A DNA stretch of 64,000 nt from Miltoncostaea sp963762825 (GCA_963762825.1 CAVXLZ010000001.1:62001-126000), one strand, 5' to 3'. Shown: positions 52,154 through 61,593, counted from the stretch's first letter. Translations and numbers: made by a program. Notes: a model not told the origin generated them from the sequence alone.

Positions 52154-53326
52154 TCAGCTCCCCATGAACTTGGCGATCTCGCGCTCGTTCAGGTCGGGAT
52201 CGGTCTGCACCACGAACGAGACCCCGTCGATCAACTGAGGCTCGCCGGTGAGCAGGATGCGGTCGCTCTTGCGCTGCTCCAGCCGTGCCTGCAGCCATCC
52301 CATCTTGATCATGTCGATCGTCCCGATGTCGGTCTGGAGGGCGCGGACCACGCCGGCGCCGCGCCACGGCGCCCGCCAGATCTGAGACGGCGCCACCACC
52401 TCGCTCTTCAGCCCGGCCACCACCGCCTGCTGGCGCAGGGCGCGCCCGAAGTCGCCGCCGCAGTCGCCGTAGCGGGCCCGCGAATACTCCAGGGCGCGCG
52501 CGCCGTCGAGCGTGATCCGTCCGGCGGGGAAGCTCACGGTCCGTCCGGCCTCGTACGGGCAGTCGACCAGCGCGGTGGGGTTGCTGACGGTCACTCCCCC
52601 GACGGCGTCAACCATCTTCGGGAAGCCCGAGAACTTGATCACCATCAGGTGGTGGATGGGTACGCCGGTGAGGTTCCTCACCGCCCGGATCATCCCGCCC
52701 TGACCGGAGAAGGTGAACGCGGCGTTGATCTTCTCGGTCCCGAAGGGCGAGGGCAGCTCGATGCGCCAGTCGCGCGGTATCGAGAGGTACTTGATCCGGC
52801 CTGAATCCGGGTCGGTGCGCATGATCAGGATCGTGTCGGCGCGCTTGGCGCGGGTGGCGCCCTTGCGCGCATCCACCCCGAGGATCAGCGTGTTCGTGGG
52901 TGTGCCGAGCATCCCGCCCGGGGGATCGTCGAGGGCGGCGCGCGCCGACGCGGTGATCTTCCCGTTGGCCTCGCCCACCGCTCCGTTCAGCGCGATGTAT
53001 CCGAAGACCGACCAGACCACGAACGCCACGAGCAGTGCGATCAGGCTCCGTGCCACCCAGCCACCGGGCCCCAGGCCGCGCAGCGACCACGGCTTGCGCC
53101 TCTCGCGCGCCAGGGCGCGCTTCTGGTCGCGCTCGAGTCGTCCGGGCCGGCGCGGCTTCGGCGCGGCCTCGGGGCGCCCGTTGCGGCCCGGCGGAGCCGT
53201 TGGGGGCGCGGAGGCGCCCGATTCCCGCGCGGTGAGGGCCCGCAGGGCTTCGAGGCCGTCCGTTCCGGCGCTGTTGTCGCCCCCGCGGGCGCGGAAGCGC
53301 CGATAGGGCTTGGTTGAGCGGCTCAT
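52154..53326 (-). CDS. LytR-CpsA-Psr (LCP) family protein
   Basis: 390 residues. A long basic cytosolic N-terminus (about 90 residues, RRPGRLERDQKRALARERR) precedes one membrane helix (IALLVAFVVWSVFGYIAL). The extracellular LCP domain has TLILGVDARKG, ADTILIMRTDPDSGRIKYLS, IPRDWRIELP, EKINAAFTFSG and ALEYSRARYGDCGGDFGR, with the conserved Asp/Arg pyrophosphate-binding residues. LCP proteins ligate polymers such as capsule or teichoic acid to peptidoglycan and may attach the polymer made by the 1-24 kb region. Confidence 0.93.
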   Translation of the reverse strand: MSRSTKPYRRFRARGGDNSAGTDGLEALRALTARESGASAPPTAPPGRNGRPEAAPKPRRPGRLERDQKRALARERRKPWSLRGLGPGGWVARSLIALLVAFVVWSVFGYIALNGAVGEANGKITASARAALDDPPGGMLGTPTNTLILGVDARKGATRAKRADTILIMRTDPDSGRIKYLSIPRDWRIELPSPFGTEKINAAFTFSGQGGMIRAVRNLTGVPIHHLMVIKFSGFPKMVDAVGGVTVSNPTALVDCPYEAGRTVSFPAGRITLDGARALEYSRARYGDCGGDFGRALRQQAVVAGLKSEVVAPSQIWRAPWRGAGVVRALQTDIGTIDMIKMGWLQARLEQRKSDRILLTGEPQLIDGVSFVVQTDPDLNEREIAKFMGS

Positions 53327-53385
53327 CGGCGCGCAATGGTAGCGTCCTCACGGGAATCGGCCGACGGACTCGGGAAGGGGCCGCC

Positions 53386-54237
53386 GTGGGTGGTGAGGGC
53401 GGCCTCGTCGTGGTGGGTACCCCGATCGGGAACCTCGACGATCTCGGTCCACGGGCCGCTGCCCGCCTCCGCGATGCCGACCTGGTGGCGTGCGAGGACA
53501 CCCGTCGAACGGCGACCCTGATGCGGCGCGCCGGAGCCACGACCCGCATGGTCGCGGTGCACCGCCACAACGAGGCCGCCCGGGCGGCCGATCTCGTGGA
53601 CCGCATGCTCGCCGGTGAGACGGTGGCCCTTGTGAGCGATGCCGGGATGCCCCTGGTCTCCGATCCCGGAGCCCGCATCGTGAGCGCGGCGATCGATGCG
53701 GGCCTCCCGGTCACGGTCGTCCCCGGTGCGAGCGCGGTGACGACGGCGCTCGTGGCGTCCGGCCTCGCGGGGGAAGGGGGGTTCGAGTTCCTCGGCTTCG
53801 TCCCACGCAAGGGCGCCGAGCGCCGCGGGGCCATGCGACGCCTGGGGGAGCTCACCGTCCCGGCCGTGTGCTTCGAGAGCCCCCAGCGGCTTCCCGCCCT
53901 GCTGGCCGAGATCGCCGATCTCTGGCCCGATCGCCCGATCGCCGTCTGTCGTGAGCTGACCAAGATGCACGAGGAGATCGCGAGGGGCACCGCCGCCGAG
54001 CTGGCCGCGCGCTTCGGCACCCCCCCCCGCGGGGAGATCGTCCTGGTGCTGGGACCGGCGCCGATCGCCGGCGAGGAGGCGGACGACGGCCTCCGCGATC
54101 TGATCGGAATCCTTCTCGATGCCGGGCTCGGTGCCGGGCGCGCTGCGGACGTCGCAGCATCCCTCGGCGCGGCCCCCCGCAACCGCGCCTACCGGTTCGC
54201 GCTCACCCTGGCCGATGAGAGGCGCTCGGAGACGTAG
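53386..54237 (+). CDS. rsmI: 16S rRNA (cytidine-1402-2'-O)-methyltransferase
   Basis: 283 residues from GTG at 53386 (GGGAAGGGG upstream), giving the usual start LVVVGTPIGNLDDLGPRA. ACEDTRRTATLM, HRHNE, ALVSDAGMPLVSDPG, VVPGASAVTTALVASG and FLGFVPRKGAER are hallmark segments of this SAM-dependent enzyme. It modifies the ribosomal decoding site. Its 3' end overlaps the opposite-strand nucleotidyltransferase-like gene by 49 nt. Confidence 0.95.
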   Translation: MGGEGGLVVVGTPIGNLDDLGPRAAARLRDADLVACEDTRRTATLMRRAGATTRMVAVHRHNEAARAADLVDRMLAGETVALVSDAGMPLVSDPGARIVSAAIDAGLPVTVVPGASAVTTALVASGLAGEGGFEFLGFVPRKGAERRGAMRRLGELTVPAVCFESPQRLPALLAEIADLWPDRPIAVCRELTKMHEEIARGTAAELAARFGTPPRGEIVLVLGPAPIAGEEADDGLRDLIGILLDAGLGAGRAADVAASLGAAPRNRAYRFALTLADERRSET

Positions 54238-54731
54238 GCGGATGCCAGGCGGATCGGGGGCTCGGCCCGCGCCGCCTCGCACCCGACGCGCGCCAGGTGC
54301 GACCAGTCCGCCAGGACGATCGCACGGCAGAGCGACTCCTCGAGCGGGGCCACGCGGATCGTGCGGCCGCAGACGGGACCGGGCCGGGACCACTTCCATT
54401 GGAGCTCGAAGTCGGCGGGCAGACGGCCGCCCGGAGCGTCGATCTCCAGGTCGCAGGTGATGTCGAGCGCGATCCCGGATCGCTCTGAGTGCCCGCGGAG
54501 CGAGCTGCGCCCGCCGCCGAGGGCCTCGGCCAGCTCGGCGCCCAGAGCGCGGGCCGCGCGATGCGCTCCCGTGGGCTCCACCTCGAGGTCGATGTCGCGC
54601 GGGCGCACCGGGCACCCCAGCAGCGCCCGCCCGGCACTTCCCGCGAGCACCCATCGGACGCCGACGCCCGCGAGGGCGTCGGCGACGGCGCAGAGCGCGG
54701 CAAGTTGCCGGGGTGGGGGTGGTGGTGACAC
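54189..54731 (-). CDS. Minimal nucleotidyltransferase-fold protein
   Basis: 180 residues, GTG start. WVLAGSAGRALLGCPVRPRDIDLEV gives the GS-x(n)-D-x-D site of the polymerase-beta-like nucleotidyltransferase superfamily, and LEIDAPGGRLPADFE may supply the third acid. No antitoxin-like partner is adjacent. It overlaps the end of rsmI on the other strand and is divergent from metG by 20 nt. The fold is fairly clear; the substrate is unknown. Confidence 0.65.
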   Translation of the reverse strand: MSPPPPPRQLAALCAVADALAGVGVRWVLAGSAGRALLGCPVRPRDIDLEVEPTGAHRAARALGAELAEALGGGRSSLRGHSERSGIALDITCDLEIDAPGGRLPADFELQWKWSRPGPVCGRTIRVAPLEESLCRAIVLADWSHLARVGCEAARAEPPIRLASAYVSERLSSARVSANR

Positions 54732-54751
54732 GGTGACTACACTCCCCGGTC

Positions 54752-56284
54752 GTGGCCGACGGACACTTCTACCTCACGACGCCGATCTACTACGTCAACG
54801 CGGACCCGCACATCGGCCACGCGTACACCACGATCATGGCCGACATCATCGCCCGCCATCACCGGCAGCTCGGCGAGGACGTCTTCTTCCTCACGGGCAC
54901 CGACGAGCACGGCGGGAAGATCGCGGCCTCCGCCGAGCGCGAGGGGCGCTCGCCGCGCGAGCAGGCCGACATGCTCTCGGCGCGCTTCCGGGCTCTCGGT
55001 GGCGTGCTCGACGCGACCTACGACTTCTTCATCCGGACCACCGACGCCGATCACGAGGCCGAGGTCCAGCGGGTCCTGGCGGCGCTCCACGACTCGGGCG
55101 ACATCTACAAGGGCAGCTACGGCGGGTGGTACTGCCCCGCGAGCGAGGCGTTCTACGCCGAGTCCGACCTGCTGGCGGGCGGGCTCTGCCCGGTGCACAA
55201 GACCGCGGTCGAGTGGGTGGAGGAGGAGAACTGGTTCTTCCGGCTCTCGGCCTACCGCGAGCGCCTGTTGGCGCACTACGACGCGAATCCAGAGTGGGTG
55301 CTGCCGCAGGCGCGCTACAACGAGGCGCGCCGGATGATCGAGCTGGGGCTGGAGGATCTGTCGGTCTCGCGCGCCCAGGTGGAGTGGGGCGTGCCGGTGC
55401 CGTGGGATCCGGGCCAAACGATCTACGTCTGGATCGACGCGCTCCTCAACTACCGCACCGCGCTCGGCTACGCCCGCCCCGGCGAGGATCTCGCGGAGCG
55501 CTTCTGGCCGCCTGACCTCCAGCTCATGGCGAAGGACATCCTGAAGTTCCACGCCGTCATCTGGCCGGCCGTCCTGATGGCCGCGGGGCTCGAGCTGCCC
55601 CGGCGCCTCATGGTCCACGGCTACGTCCTGAAGGGCGGCGAGAAGATGAGCAAGACGACGGGCAACGTGGTCGACCCGTTCCCGTTCATCGAGCGCTACG
55701 GCATCGACGCCCTGCGTTACTACCTCGCGCGCGAGGTGCGCTTCGGCGAGGATGGCACCTTCACCGCCGAGGGCTTCGACGCGCGCTATGACGGTGAGCT
55801 CGCCAACGAGCTGGGCAACCTCCTCAACCGCGTGGTCAGCATGATCGGCCGCTACCGCGACGGCATCGTGCCGGCCGACGCCGGCGGCGACCCCGAGCTG
55901 GCTGGCGAGGTGGCCGCGGTCGCGGCAACGAGCGTCGCCGGCTTCGGCGCTCTCGATATCTCACGCGCCGTCGAGGATGTCTGGCGGCTGGTCCAGCGCC
56001 TCAACCGCCTCGTCGAGCAGAGGGCCCCGTGGAAGCTCGCAAAGGACCCCGCCCGCGCCGGCGAGCTCGATCAGACCCTCTTCAGCCTGGCGGAGGGGCT
56101 GCGGGCGGTCGCGATCATGATCTGGCCCGTCATCCCGACCTCCGCCGAGCGCGTCCTCTCATCGCTCGGCCAGGACCCGGCTGCCACCGCCCTCTCCCTC
56201 GCCGGTTGGGGCGCCGGAGTGCCCGGCGCTCGCGTATCGCTCGTGAGTCAGCTCTTCCCCCGGGTGGAGGAGGACGAGGCGTAG
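54752..56284 (+). CDS. metG: Methionyl-tRNA synthetase
   Basis: 510 residues, the length of type-2 enzymes lacking the C-terminal tRNA-binding extension. YLTTPIYYVNADPHIGHAYTT contains the HIGH box as DPHIGH; GTDEHGGKIA, EENWFFRLSAY, PVPWDP, IYVWIDALLNY and the KMSKS loop GEKMSKTTGN follow. The zinc-knuckle region has WYCP and GLCPVH. It charges initiator and elongator tRNAs with methionine. tatD and rsmA follow directly, a widespread gene order. Confidence 0.97.
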   Translation: MADGHFYLTTPIYYVNADPHIGHAYTTIMADIIARHHRQLGEDVFFLTGTDEHGGKIAASAEREGRSPREQADMLSARFRALGGVLDATYDFFIRTTDADHEAEVQRVLAALHDSGDIYKGSYGGWYCPASEAFYAESDLLAGGLCPVHKTAVEWVEEENWFFRLSAYRERLLAHYDANPEWVLPQARYNEARRMIELGLEDLSVSRAQVEWGVPVPWDPGQTIYVWIDALLNYRTALGYARPGEDLAERFWPPDLQLMAKDILKFHAVIWPAVLMAAGLELPRRLMVHGYVLKGGEKMSKTTGNVVDPFPFIERYGIDALRYYLAREVRFGEDGTFTAEGFDARYDGELANELGNLLNRVVSMIGRYRDGIVPADAGGDPELAGEVAAVAATSVAGFGALDISRAVEDVWRLVQRLNRLVEQRAPWKLAKDPARAGELDQTLFSLAEGLRAVAIMIWPVIPTSAERVLSSLGQDPAATALSLAGWGAGVPGARVSLVSQLFPRVEEDEA

Positions 56285-57030
56285 TCGACACCCATGCCCA
56301 TCTCGACTCGTGCGACGCCGAGCCGGCCGAGCTGATCGAGGAGGCCCGCGCCGCCGGCGTGGAGCGCATCGTCGCCATCGGGGTCGGGCGCGGCTCCAGC
56401 GAGAGCGCAGTGGCGCTCTGCGAGGCCCACCAGGAGGTCTTCGCCGCGATCGGCGTCCACCCCAACGACGCGGACGGCTTCACCGACGACGACCTCTCCT
56501 GGATCCGCGCGCTCGCGGCGCATCCCCGCGTCGTCGCCATCGGCGAGTGCGGCCTGGATCACTTCCGCGATCATGCCCGCCCCGCCGCCCAGCGCCGCGC
56601 GTTCATCGCGCAGATCGGCGTCGCGCGCGAGACCGGCCTGCCCCTGGTGATCCACACCCGCGAGGCGGCCGACGAGACGCTGGAGATCCTCGCCGAGGAG
56701 GCCGCGGGGCATCCTGTGGTGCTGCACTGCTTCTCCCTGCCGGATCGGCTCGACGAGGTGGTGGAGCGTGGCTACATGCTGAGCTTCGCGGGACCCGTCA
56801 CCTTTCCACGGTCCACCGAGCTCCAGACGGCGGCCCGCGATGTTCCCGGCCACCTGCTCCTGGTGGAGACCGACAGCCCCTACCTCGCTCCGGTCCCCCG
56901 TCGTGGGCGACCGAACCGACCGGCCAACGTCGCCCACACCCTGCGTTTCATCGCCGGGTTGCGCGGGGTCCCGGAAGGAGAGCTCGACGACCTCACCAGT
57001 GCCAACGCCGCCCGCACCTTCGCCTGGTGA
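56284..57030 (+). CDS. TatD-family metal-dependent hydrolase, start codon not evident
   Basis: The protein reads VDTHAHLDS (metal-binding HxH) from 56284, then GVHPND, GECGLDHFRDH, LPLVIHTREA, VVLHCFSLP, LSFAGPVTF and ETDSPYLAPVP: complete TatD DNase motifs, about 248 residues. The codons at the expected start are GTA GTC, overlapping the metG stop; no ATG, GTG or TTG lies closer than TTG at 56206, inside metG. A GGAGGAGG ribosome site sits 10 nt upstream, so a start is intended here and a base may be wrong. TatD enzymes act in DNA repair or RNA/protein quality control. Confidence 0.85.
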   Translation, partial: VDTHAHLDSCDAEPAELIEEARAAGVERIVAIGVGRGSSESAVALCEAHQEVFAAIGVHPNDADGFTDDDLSWIRALAAHPRVVAIGECGLDHFRDHARPAAQRRAFIAQIGVARETGLPLVIHTREAADETLEILAEEAAGHPVVLHCFSLPDRLDEVVERGYMLSFAGPVTFPRSTELQTAARDVPGHLLLVETDSPYLAPVPRRGRPNRPANVAHTLRFIAGLRGVPEGELDDLTSANAARTFAW

Positions 57031-57061
57031 GCCACAGCCGCCCGCGGGGCGGCTGGGCGTG

Positions 57062-57859
57062 ATGCGGCTGCTCGCGGCCCACGGCCTACGGCCCGACACG
57101 GAGCTCGGCCAGCACTTCCTACTCGACGAGAACCTCGTCGACCTCGCCGTGCGCGAGGCGGGCATCGGCCCGGGGGATGTCGTGCTGGAGGTCGGACCCG
57201 GTGTCGGCGTGCTCACAGTGGCCCTCGCTCGTGCCGCCTCGCTGGTGCACGCGGTGGAGCTGGACCGTCGTCTCGAGGGTGCGCTCGGCGACGCGCTCAC
57301 CGGTTGCGACAACGTCGTCGTCCACTGGGGCGACGCCATGCGCGTCACCCTCGCCGACCTGTCCCCCGAGCCCACCGCGCTCGTCTCGAACCTGCCGTAC
57401 GACATCGCCACGCCTCTGGTGCTGGAGAGCATCTGGGGGCTGCCCCGGCTCGAGCGCTGGTGCGTGATGGCCCAGCGCGAGGTGGTCGATCGCTGGCTGG
57501 CGGCACCCGGCAGCCGTCACTACGGAGGCCCCTCCGTGCTCCTCCAGCTCGCGCTGGCGGTGACCTTCCGCCGATCGGTGGGCCGCGAGGTGTTCGTGCC
57601 CCGCCCGCGGGTCGACTCGGCTCTGGTCGCCTTCCGCCGCATCGGGCCCGGCCCGGGTCCCGGGGTCCGTCGCCTCGTGCGGGCCGCCTTCTCGGCGCGT
57701 CGCAAGACGCTCGTCAACGCCCTCGCCCTCGGCGGAGCCGAGCGCGCTGAGGTCGCGGCCGCGCTCGCCGCGCTCGGGCACTCGCCCAGCGTGCGCCCGG
57801 AAGCGCTCGCCCCGGCCGATTTCCCCCCGCTCGCGGAGGCCCTCGGGTGGATCGGCTGA
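57062..57859 (+). CDS. rsmA: 16S rRNA dimethyladenosine transferase
   Basis: 265 residues (GTG one codon earlier is an equal alternative start). RPDTELGQHFLLDENLVDLAV is the KsgA N-terminus; VLEVGPGVGVLTVAL binds SAM; SNLPYDIATPLVLE is the catalytic NLPY motif; VPRPRVDSALVAF is also conserved. It dimethylates two adenines near the 3' end of 16S rRNA. Its end overlaps ispE by 13 nt. Confidence 0.95.
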   Translation: MRLLAAHGLRPDTELGQHFLLDENLVDLAVREAGIGPGDVVLEVGPGVGVLTVALARAASLVHAVELDRRLEGALGDALTGCDNVVVHWGDAMRVTLADLSPEPTALVSNLPYDIATPLVLESIWGLPRLERWCVMAQREVVDRWLAAPGSRHYGGPSVLLQLALAVTFRRSVGREVFVPRPRVDSALVAFRRIGPGPGPGVRRLVRAAFSARRKTLVNALALGGAERAEVAAALAALGHSPSVRPEALAPADFPPLAEALGWIG

Positions 57860-58689
57860 CCCTCACCGCGCCGGCGAAGCTCAACCTCCGCCTGCTGGTG
57901 GGCCCGCGGCGCGAGGACGGGTACCACCCGCTGACCAGCCTGATGGTCGCCCTCCACGGGCTGCACGACACGGTGACGGTCGCGCGCAGCGAACGCCGCC
58001 GCGTGGTCTGCCCCGGCATCGATGGTCCGGACAACCTCGCCTGGCGGGCGCTCGACGCCCTCGAGGAGGAGGTCGGCCGCCCGCTCCCGCTCGCGGTCTC
58101 CATCAGCAAGTCGATACCCGCGGAGGCGGGCCTCGGCGGGGGATCGAGCGACGCGGCGGCCGTGCTGATCGCGGCCGACCGGCTGCACCGGCTCGGCCTC
58201 GGCGGCGACCACCTCGAGGCGGTCGCAGCGCGCGTCGGCTCGGATGTTCCCTTCTTCATCCGAGGCGGTTGCCAGTGGGCCGAGGGCCGGGGGGAGATCC
58301 TGTCCGCGGCCCCCGGTCCGCGTTTCGCAGCCGTCCTCGCGATGCCGGGGCTCGGGCTCTCGACCCCGGCCGTCTATGCCGCCTTCGACCGGCTGCCGGC
58401 CCCGCCACAGCTCGTGCGCTCGCCACCGCCCGAGGGCCTTCCGGCGCTGGCCGCCTGGGTGCGCAACGACCTCTGGCCTCCGGCGCTCGCCCTCGCGCCC
58501 GCGCTCGGCGCGACCGCGCGCGCCCTCTCCGCAGCGGGGGCCCGTGCGAGCCTCCTGTGCGGGAGCGGGTCGTGCGTCGCGGGGCTCTTCCCGGACCGCC
58601 CCGCCGCCGTCGCGGCGGCGGCTCACCTTCCGGGTGGGGCCCTCCTGGCGGTGGTCGTCCCCGCCCATCGGGGCACTACAATCGATTGA
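57847..58689 (+). CDS. ispE: 4-diphosphocytidyl-2-C-methyl-D-erythritol kinase
   Basis: 280 residues, GTG start inside the end of rsmA. GHMP-kinase motifs: APAKLNLRLLVGPRREDGYHPL, the ATP loop PAEAGLGGGSSDAAAVL near residue 95, and GSGSCVAGLF near the C-terminus. It phosphorylates the MEP-pathway intermediate CDP-ME for isoprenoid (and undecaprenyl carrier) synthesis. rsmA-ispE linkage is common. Confidence 0.95.
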   Translation: MDRLTLTAPAKLNLRLLVGPRREDGYHPLTSLMVALHGLHDTVTVARSERRRVVCPGIDGPDNLAWRALDALEEEVGRPLPLAVSISKSIPAEAGLGGGSSDAAAVLIAADRLHRLGLGGDHLEAVAARVGSDVPFFIRGGCQWAEGRGEILSAAPGPRFAAVLAMPGLGLSTPAVYAAFDRLPAPPQLVRSPPPEGLPALAAWVRNDLWPPALALAPALGATARALSAAGARASLLCGSGSCVAGLFPDRPAAVAAAAHLPGGALLAVVVPAHRGTTID

Positions 58690-59057
58690 TGGACGATCCG
58701 TTCCTCATCGAGGCCGGGCCGAGTTCCGCCCGCGAGCGGGCCCGCCGGTGGTTGCGCGGACGGCGCCTGATGCTCTCGGGGGTGCTCGCACTCGTCGAGG
58801 TGGTGGCCTTCATCATCTGGCGCCCGAGCGCAGTGCTGCTCGGAACGCTGGCGGTGGTCGCCCTCATCGTCTGCATCATGGGCGCCACGCGGGTCGGCCC
58901 GGGGCTGACGCGCGACCTGCTGTGGATCGGAGCCATCGCTCAGGGCATCGTCGTCATGATCCCGCTCGTGGTGGGTCTCTCGCTCGTCGCCGCGCTTGCA
59001 ACGGCCATTGCGATCATCGTCGCCTTCGTCGTGATCGCCGCACGCTGGCGCGTCTGA
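58689..59057 (+). CDS. Small membrane protein of unknown function
   Basis: 122 residues, ATG sharing one base with the ispE stop (TGATG). A charged N-terminal 25 residues (ARERARRWLRGRR) lead into four hydrophobic segments (LMLSGVLALVEVVAFII, LLGTLAVVALIVCIMGA, LLWIGAIAQGIVVMIPLV, LVAALATAIAIIVAFVVIA). No family recognised. It is probably co-translated with ispE. Confidence 0.7.
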   Translation: MDDPFLIEAGPSSARERARRWLRGRRLMLSGVLALVEVVAFIIWRPSAVLLGTLAVVALIVCIMGATRVGPGLTRDLLWIGAIAQGIVVMIPLVVGLSLVAALATAIAIIVAFVVIAARWRV

Positions 59058-59151
59058 TCCGCTCACCGGGGGCGCATAGGGGCGTCGATTCCGGGACGAT
59101 CACGCTTGAGGACTTCCGAGACACGCCGCGAGGGTCCAGAATGTCGTACCG

Positions 59152-61239
59152 ATGAGCACGACCCATGACGCGCCGACGGCGCCCGACCTGGCCGACCCGG
59201 GGCTCTACATCAACCGCGAGCTGTCGTGGCTCGACTTCAACGACCGCGTTCTCGCGCTGGCGCGCGACGCTGATGCGCCCCTGCTCGAGCGGTGCAAGTT
59301 CCTCGCCATCTTCTCGAGCAACCTCGACGAGTTCTTCATGGTGCGCGTGGCGGCTGTCCAGGACGCACTCGAGGCGGGCCGGATCCCCTCGACGCCGGAC
59401 CAGCTCCCGCGCGAGGAGGTGCTCGATCGCGTCGGCGCCCGCGTCCGCGGCCTGATGGCCGAGCAGAGCCGGATCTGGACCGAAGAGCTGCGGCCGGCGC
59501 TCGCGGAGGCCGCCATCGACGTCGTCTCGTTCGCCGATCTCCTCCCCGATGAGCGGCGCCAGATCGTGGCGCAGTTCGATCGCGAGGTCTACCCGGTACT
59601 GACCCCGCTCGCGGTCGGCCCGGGTTCGACGTTCCCCTACATCTCGGGGCTGTCGCTGAACCTCGGTCTGCGCGTCCGCGATCCGGTCGGAGGTGAGACG
59701 CGCTTCGCCCGCATCAAGGTCCCCCCGCGGCTCCCGCGCTTCCTCGCGGTGGGCGATCGCCTGGTGCCGTTGGAGGATGTCATCGAGGCGCATGTGGAGC
59801 GGCTCTTCCCCGGCATGCAGGTGCTCGACACCTCCCGCTTCCGGGTCACCCGCGACGCGGACTTCTCGATCTCGGACGAGTCCGACGACCTCCTCGGAGC
59901 CGTCGAGGCGCAATTGCAGCGGCGCCGCTTCGGACACGTGGTGCGACTCGAGGTGGAGCAGAATGCGCCCGAGGGCCTCGTGCAGGATCTGATGGAGGCC
60001 CTGCAGGTCGCGCCCCGCGACACGTTCCGCGTGCGGCCGCCCCTCGATTTCACGTCGCTCTGGATGCTGGCCGGCATGGATCGGCCCGGGCTGCGCGATG
60101 TGCGCTGGGAGCCCCGCACCCGCACGCGCCTGCGACCGGAGGAGGGCGAGCGCACCGACATGTTCGCCGCGATCCGCAACGGCGACATCCTCGTGCACCA
60201 CCCCTACGACGACTTCCACACCAGCGTCGAGCGCTTCGTGGAGCAGGCCGTGGAGGACTCCAACGTCCTCGCCATCAAGCAGACGGTGTATCGGACCAGT
60301 GGCGACTCGCCGATCGTCCCGGCGCTGATGCGAGCGGCCGAGCAGGGCAAGCAGACGGTCTGCCTCGTCGAGGTGCAGGCGCGGTTCGACGAGGAGCGCA
60401 ACATCCAGTGGGCCCGCGCCCTGGAGCGTGCCGGGGTGCACGTGGTCTACGGGCTCACCGGGCTCAAGACCCACGCCAAGCTCTGCCTGGTGCTGCGCCG
60501 CGAGGGCGACCGGGTGCGCCGCTACGTCCACTTCGGAACCGGGAACTACAACCCCTCCACCGCGCGCCTCTACACCGACCTCGGCATCTTCACGTGCCGC
60601 GAGGACATCGCCGAGGACGTCGCCGACCTCTTCAACCACCTCACCGGATTCGCCCGCCCGCCGTCCTACCGGCGGGCGCTCGTGGCGCCGGCGGGCCTGC
60701 GGGACGGAGTCATCCGCGAGATCGACCGCGCGATCGAGGCCCACGAGCCATCATCGCCCTCACGGGTGATGATGAAGCTCAACTCGATCATCGACGGCCC
60801 GGTCATCGCCGCCATCTACCGAGCCTCACAGGCGGGGGTGCCGGTCAACCTGATCGTGCGCGGGATCACCGGTCTGCGCCCGGGGGTGCCGGGGGTCAGC
60901 GAGAACGTCCGGGTCATCTCGATCGTGGGGCGCTTCCTCGAGCACGCCCGGGTCCTCGCCGTCACGGTGGGTGGCGAAACGCGCTACTGGATCGGGTCGG
61001 CGGACATGATGGCCCGCAACCTCGACAATCGCGTCGAGCTCGTCGCCCCGGTCAACGATCCGCTGGCGTGCGATGAGATCCAGTCCCTGATCGAACTGCA
61101 GCTGCGCGATACCGCCCTTGCCTGGGAGCTCGGCCCCGACGGCGGTTGGAGTCGCGTGATGCCGCAGCCCGGGCAGGAGCCCTTCAACTCCCAGGAGGCT
61201 CTCATGGACTACGCAATCCAGCAGGCCCGCTCGGGCTGA
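59152..61239 (+). CDS. ppk: Polyphosphate kinase 1
   Basis: 695 residues, normal for PPK1. Domain order: N (LYINRELSWLDFNDRVLALA, FSSNLDEFFMVRVA), head (AVGPGSTFPYISGLSLNL), C1 (TVYRTSGDSPIVPALMRAAEQGKQTVCLVEVQARFDEERN in adjacent pieces; GLTGLKTHAKLCLV with the phosphorylated His) and C2 (FGTGNYNPSTARLYTDLG; GSADMMARNLDNRVEL). It polymerises phosphate from ATP into polyphosphate, complementing the Pst/PhoX phosphate locus 15 kb upstream. Confidence 0.97.
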   Translation: MSTTHDAPTAPDLADPGLYINRELSWLDFNDRVLALARDADAPLLERCKFLAIFSSNLDEFFMVRVAAVQDALEAGRIPSTPDQLPREEVLDRVGARVRGLMAEQSRIWTEELRPALAEAAIDVVSFADLLPDERRQIVAQFDREVYPVLTPLAVGPGSTFPYISGLSLNLGLRVRDPVGGETRFARIKVPPRLPRFLAVGDRLVPLEDVIEAHVERLFPGMQVLDTSRFRVTRDADFSISDESDDLLGAVEAQLQRRRFGHVVRLEVEQNAPEGLVQDLMEALQVAPRDTFRVRPPLDFTSLWMLAGMDRPGLRDVRWEPRTRTRLRPEEGERTDMFAAIRNGDILVHHPYDDFHTSVERFVEQAVEDSNVLAIKQTVYRTSGDSPIVPALMRAAEQGKQTVCLVEVQARFDEERNIQWARALERAGVHVVYGLTGLKTHAKLCLVLRREGDRVRRYVHFGTGNYNPSTARLYTDLGIFTCREDIAEDVADLFNHLTGFARPPSYRRALVAPAGLRDGVIREIDRAIEAHEPSSPSRVMMKLNSIIDGPVIAAIYRASQAGVPVNLIVRGITGLRPGVPGVSENVRVISIVGRFLEHARVLAVTVGGETRYWIGSADMMARNLDNRVELVAPVNDPLACDEIQSLIELQLRDTALAWELGPDGGWSRVMPQPGQEPFNSQEALMDYAIQQARSG

Positions 61240-61300
61240 TCCGGGCTGAGAGGGCCCGGGTCCCAGCGGGCCTCGGCCGCGCAGGGGGTCGTCCGGTATC

Positions 61301-61561
61301 GTGAAGGGCGTGAGCACCGACAACCCCGCATGGACGCCGCCCGCCAAGCCCAGCTTCAATTCGCCGGCCGCCGACCTCAATCAGCTCCGCAACGAGGCCA
61401 AGCGGATCGCCGAATCTGCGCCGGGCCAGCCGGTCCACAAGTCGGTGCTCGAGCGCGCCCGCGCCCTCGCGACGGCGGTCGAGCACGATCTCGGCCTTCC
61501 CGGGACCGCCGACGGCCTCTCCTACGCAGACCTCGCCGTCCTCCTGTCCCAGTCGAAATAG
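61301..61561 (+). CDS. Small hypothetical protein
   Basis: 86 residues from GTG at 61301, or 83 from GTG at 61310. A Pro/Asn-rich lead is followed by two helical stretches (DLNQLRNEAKRIAESA and SVLERARALATAVEHDL) and a C-terminal YADLAVLLSQ. No signal peptide, membrane segment or known domain. The codon pattern is typical of the region, so it is probably real. Confidence 0.5.
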   Translation: MKGVSTDNPAWTPPAKPSFNSPAADLNQLRNEAKRIAESAPGQPVHKSVLERARALATAVEHDLGLPGTADGLSYADLAVLLSQSK

Positions 61562-61593
61562 CCGACGACGCTCGGGGGCCGTGGCGAGGCCCT

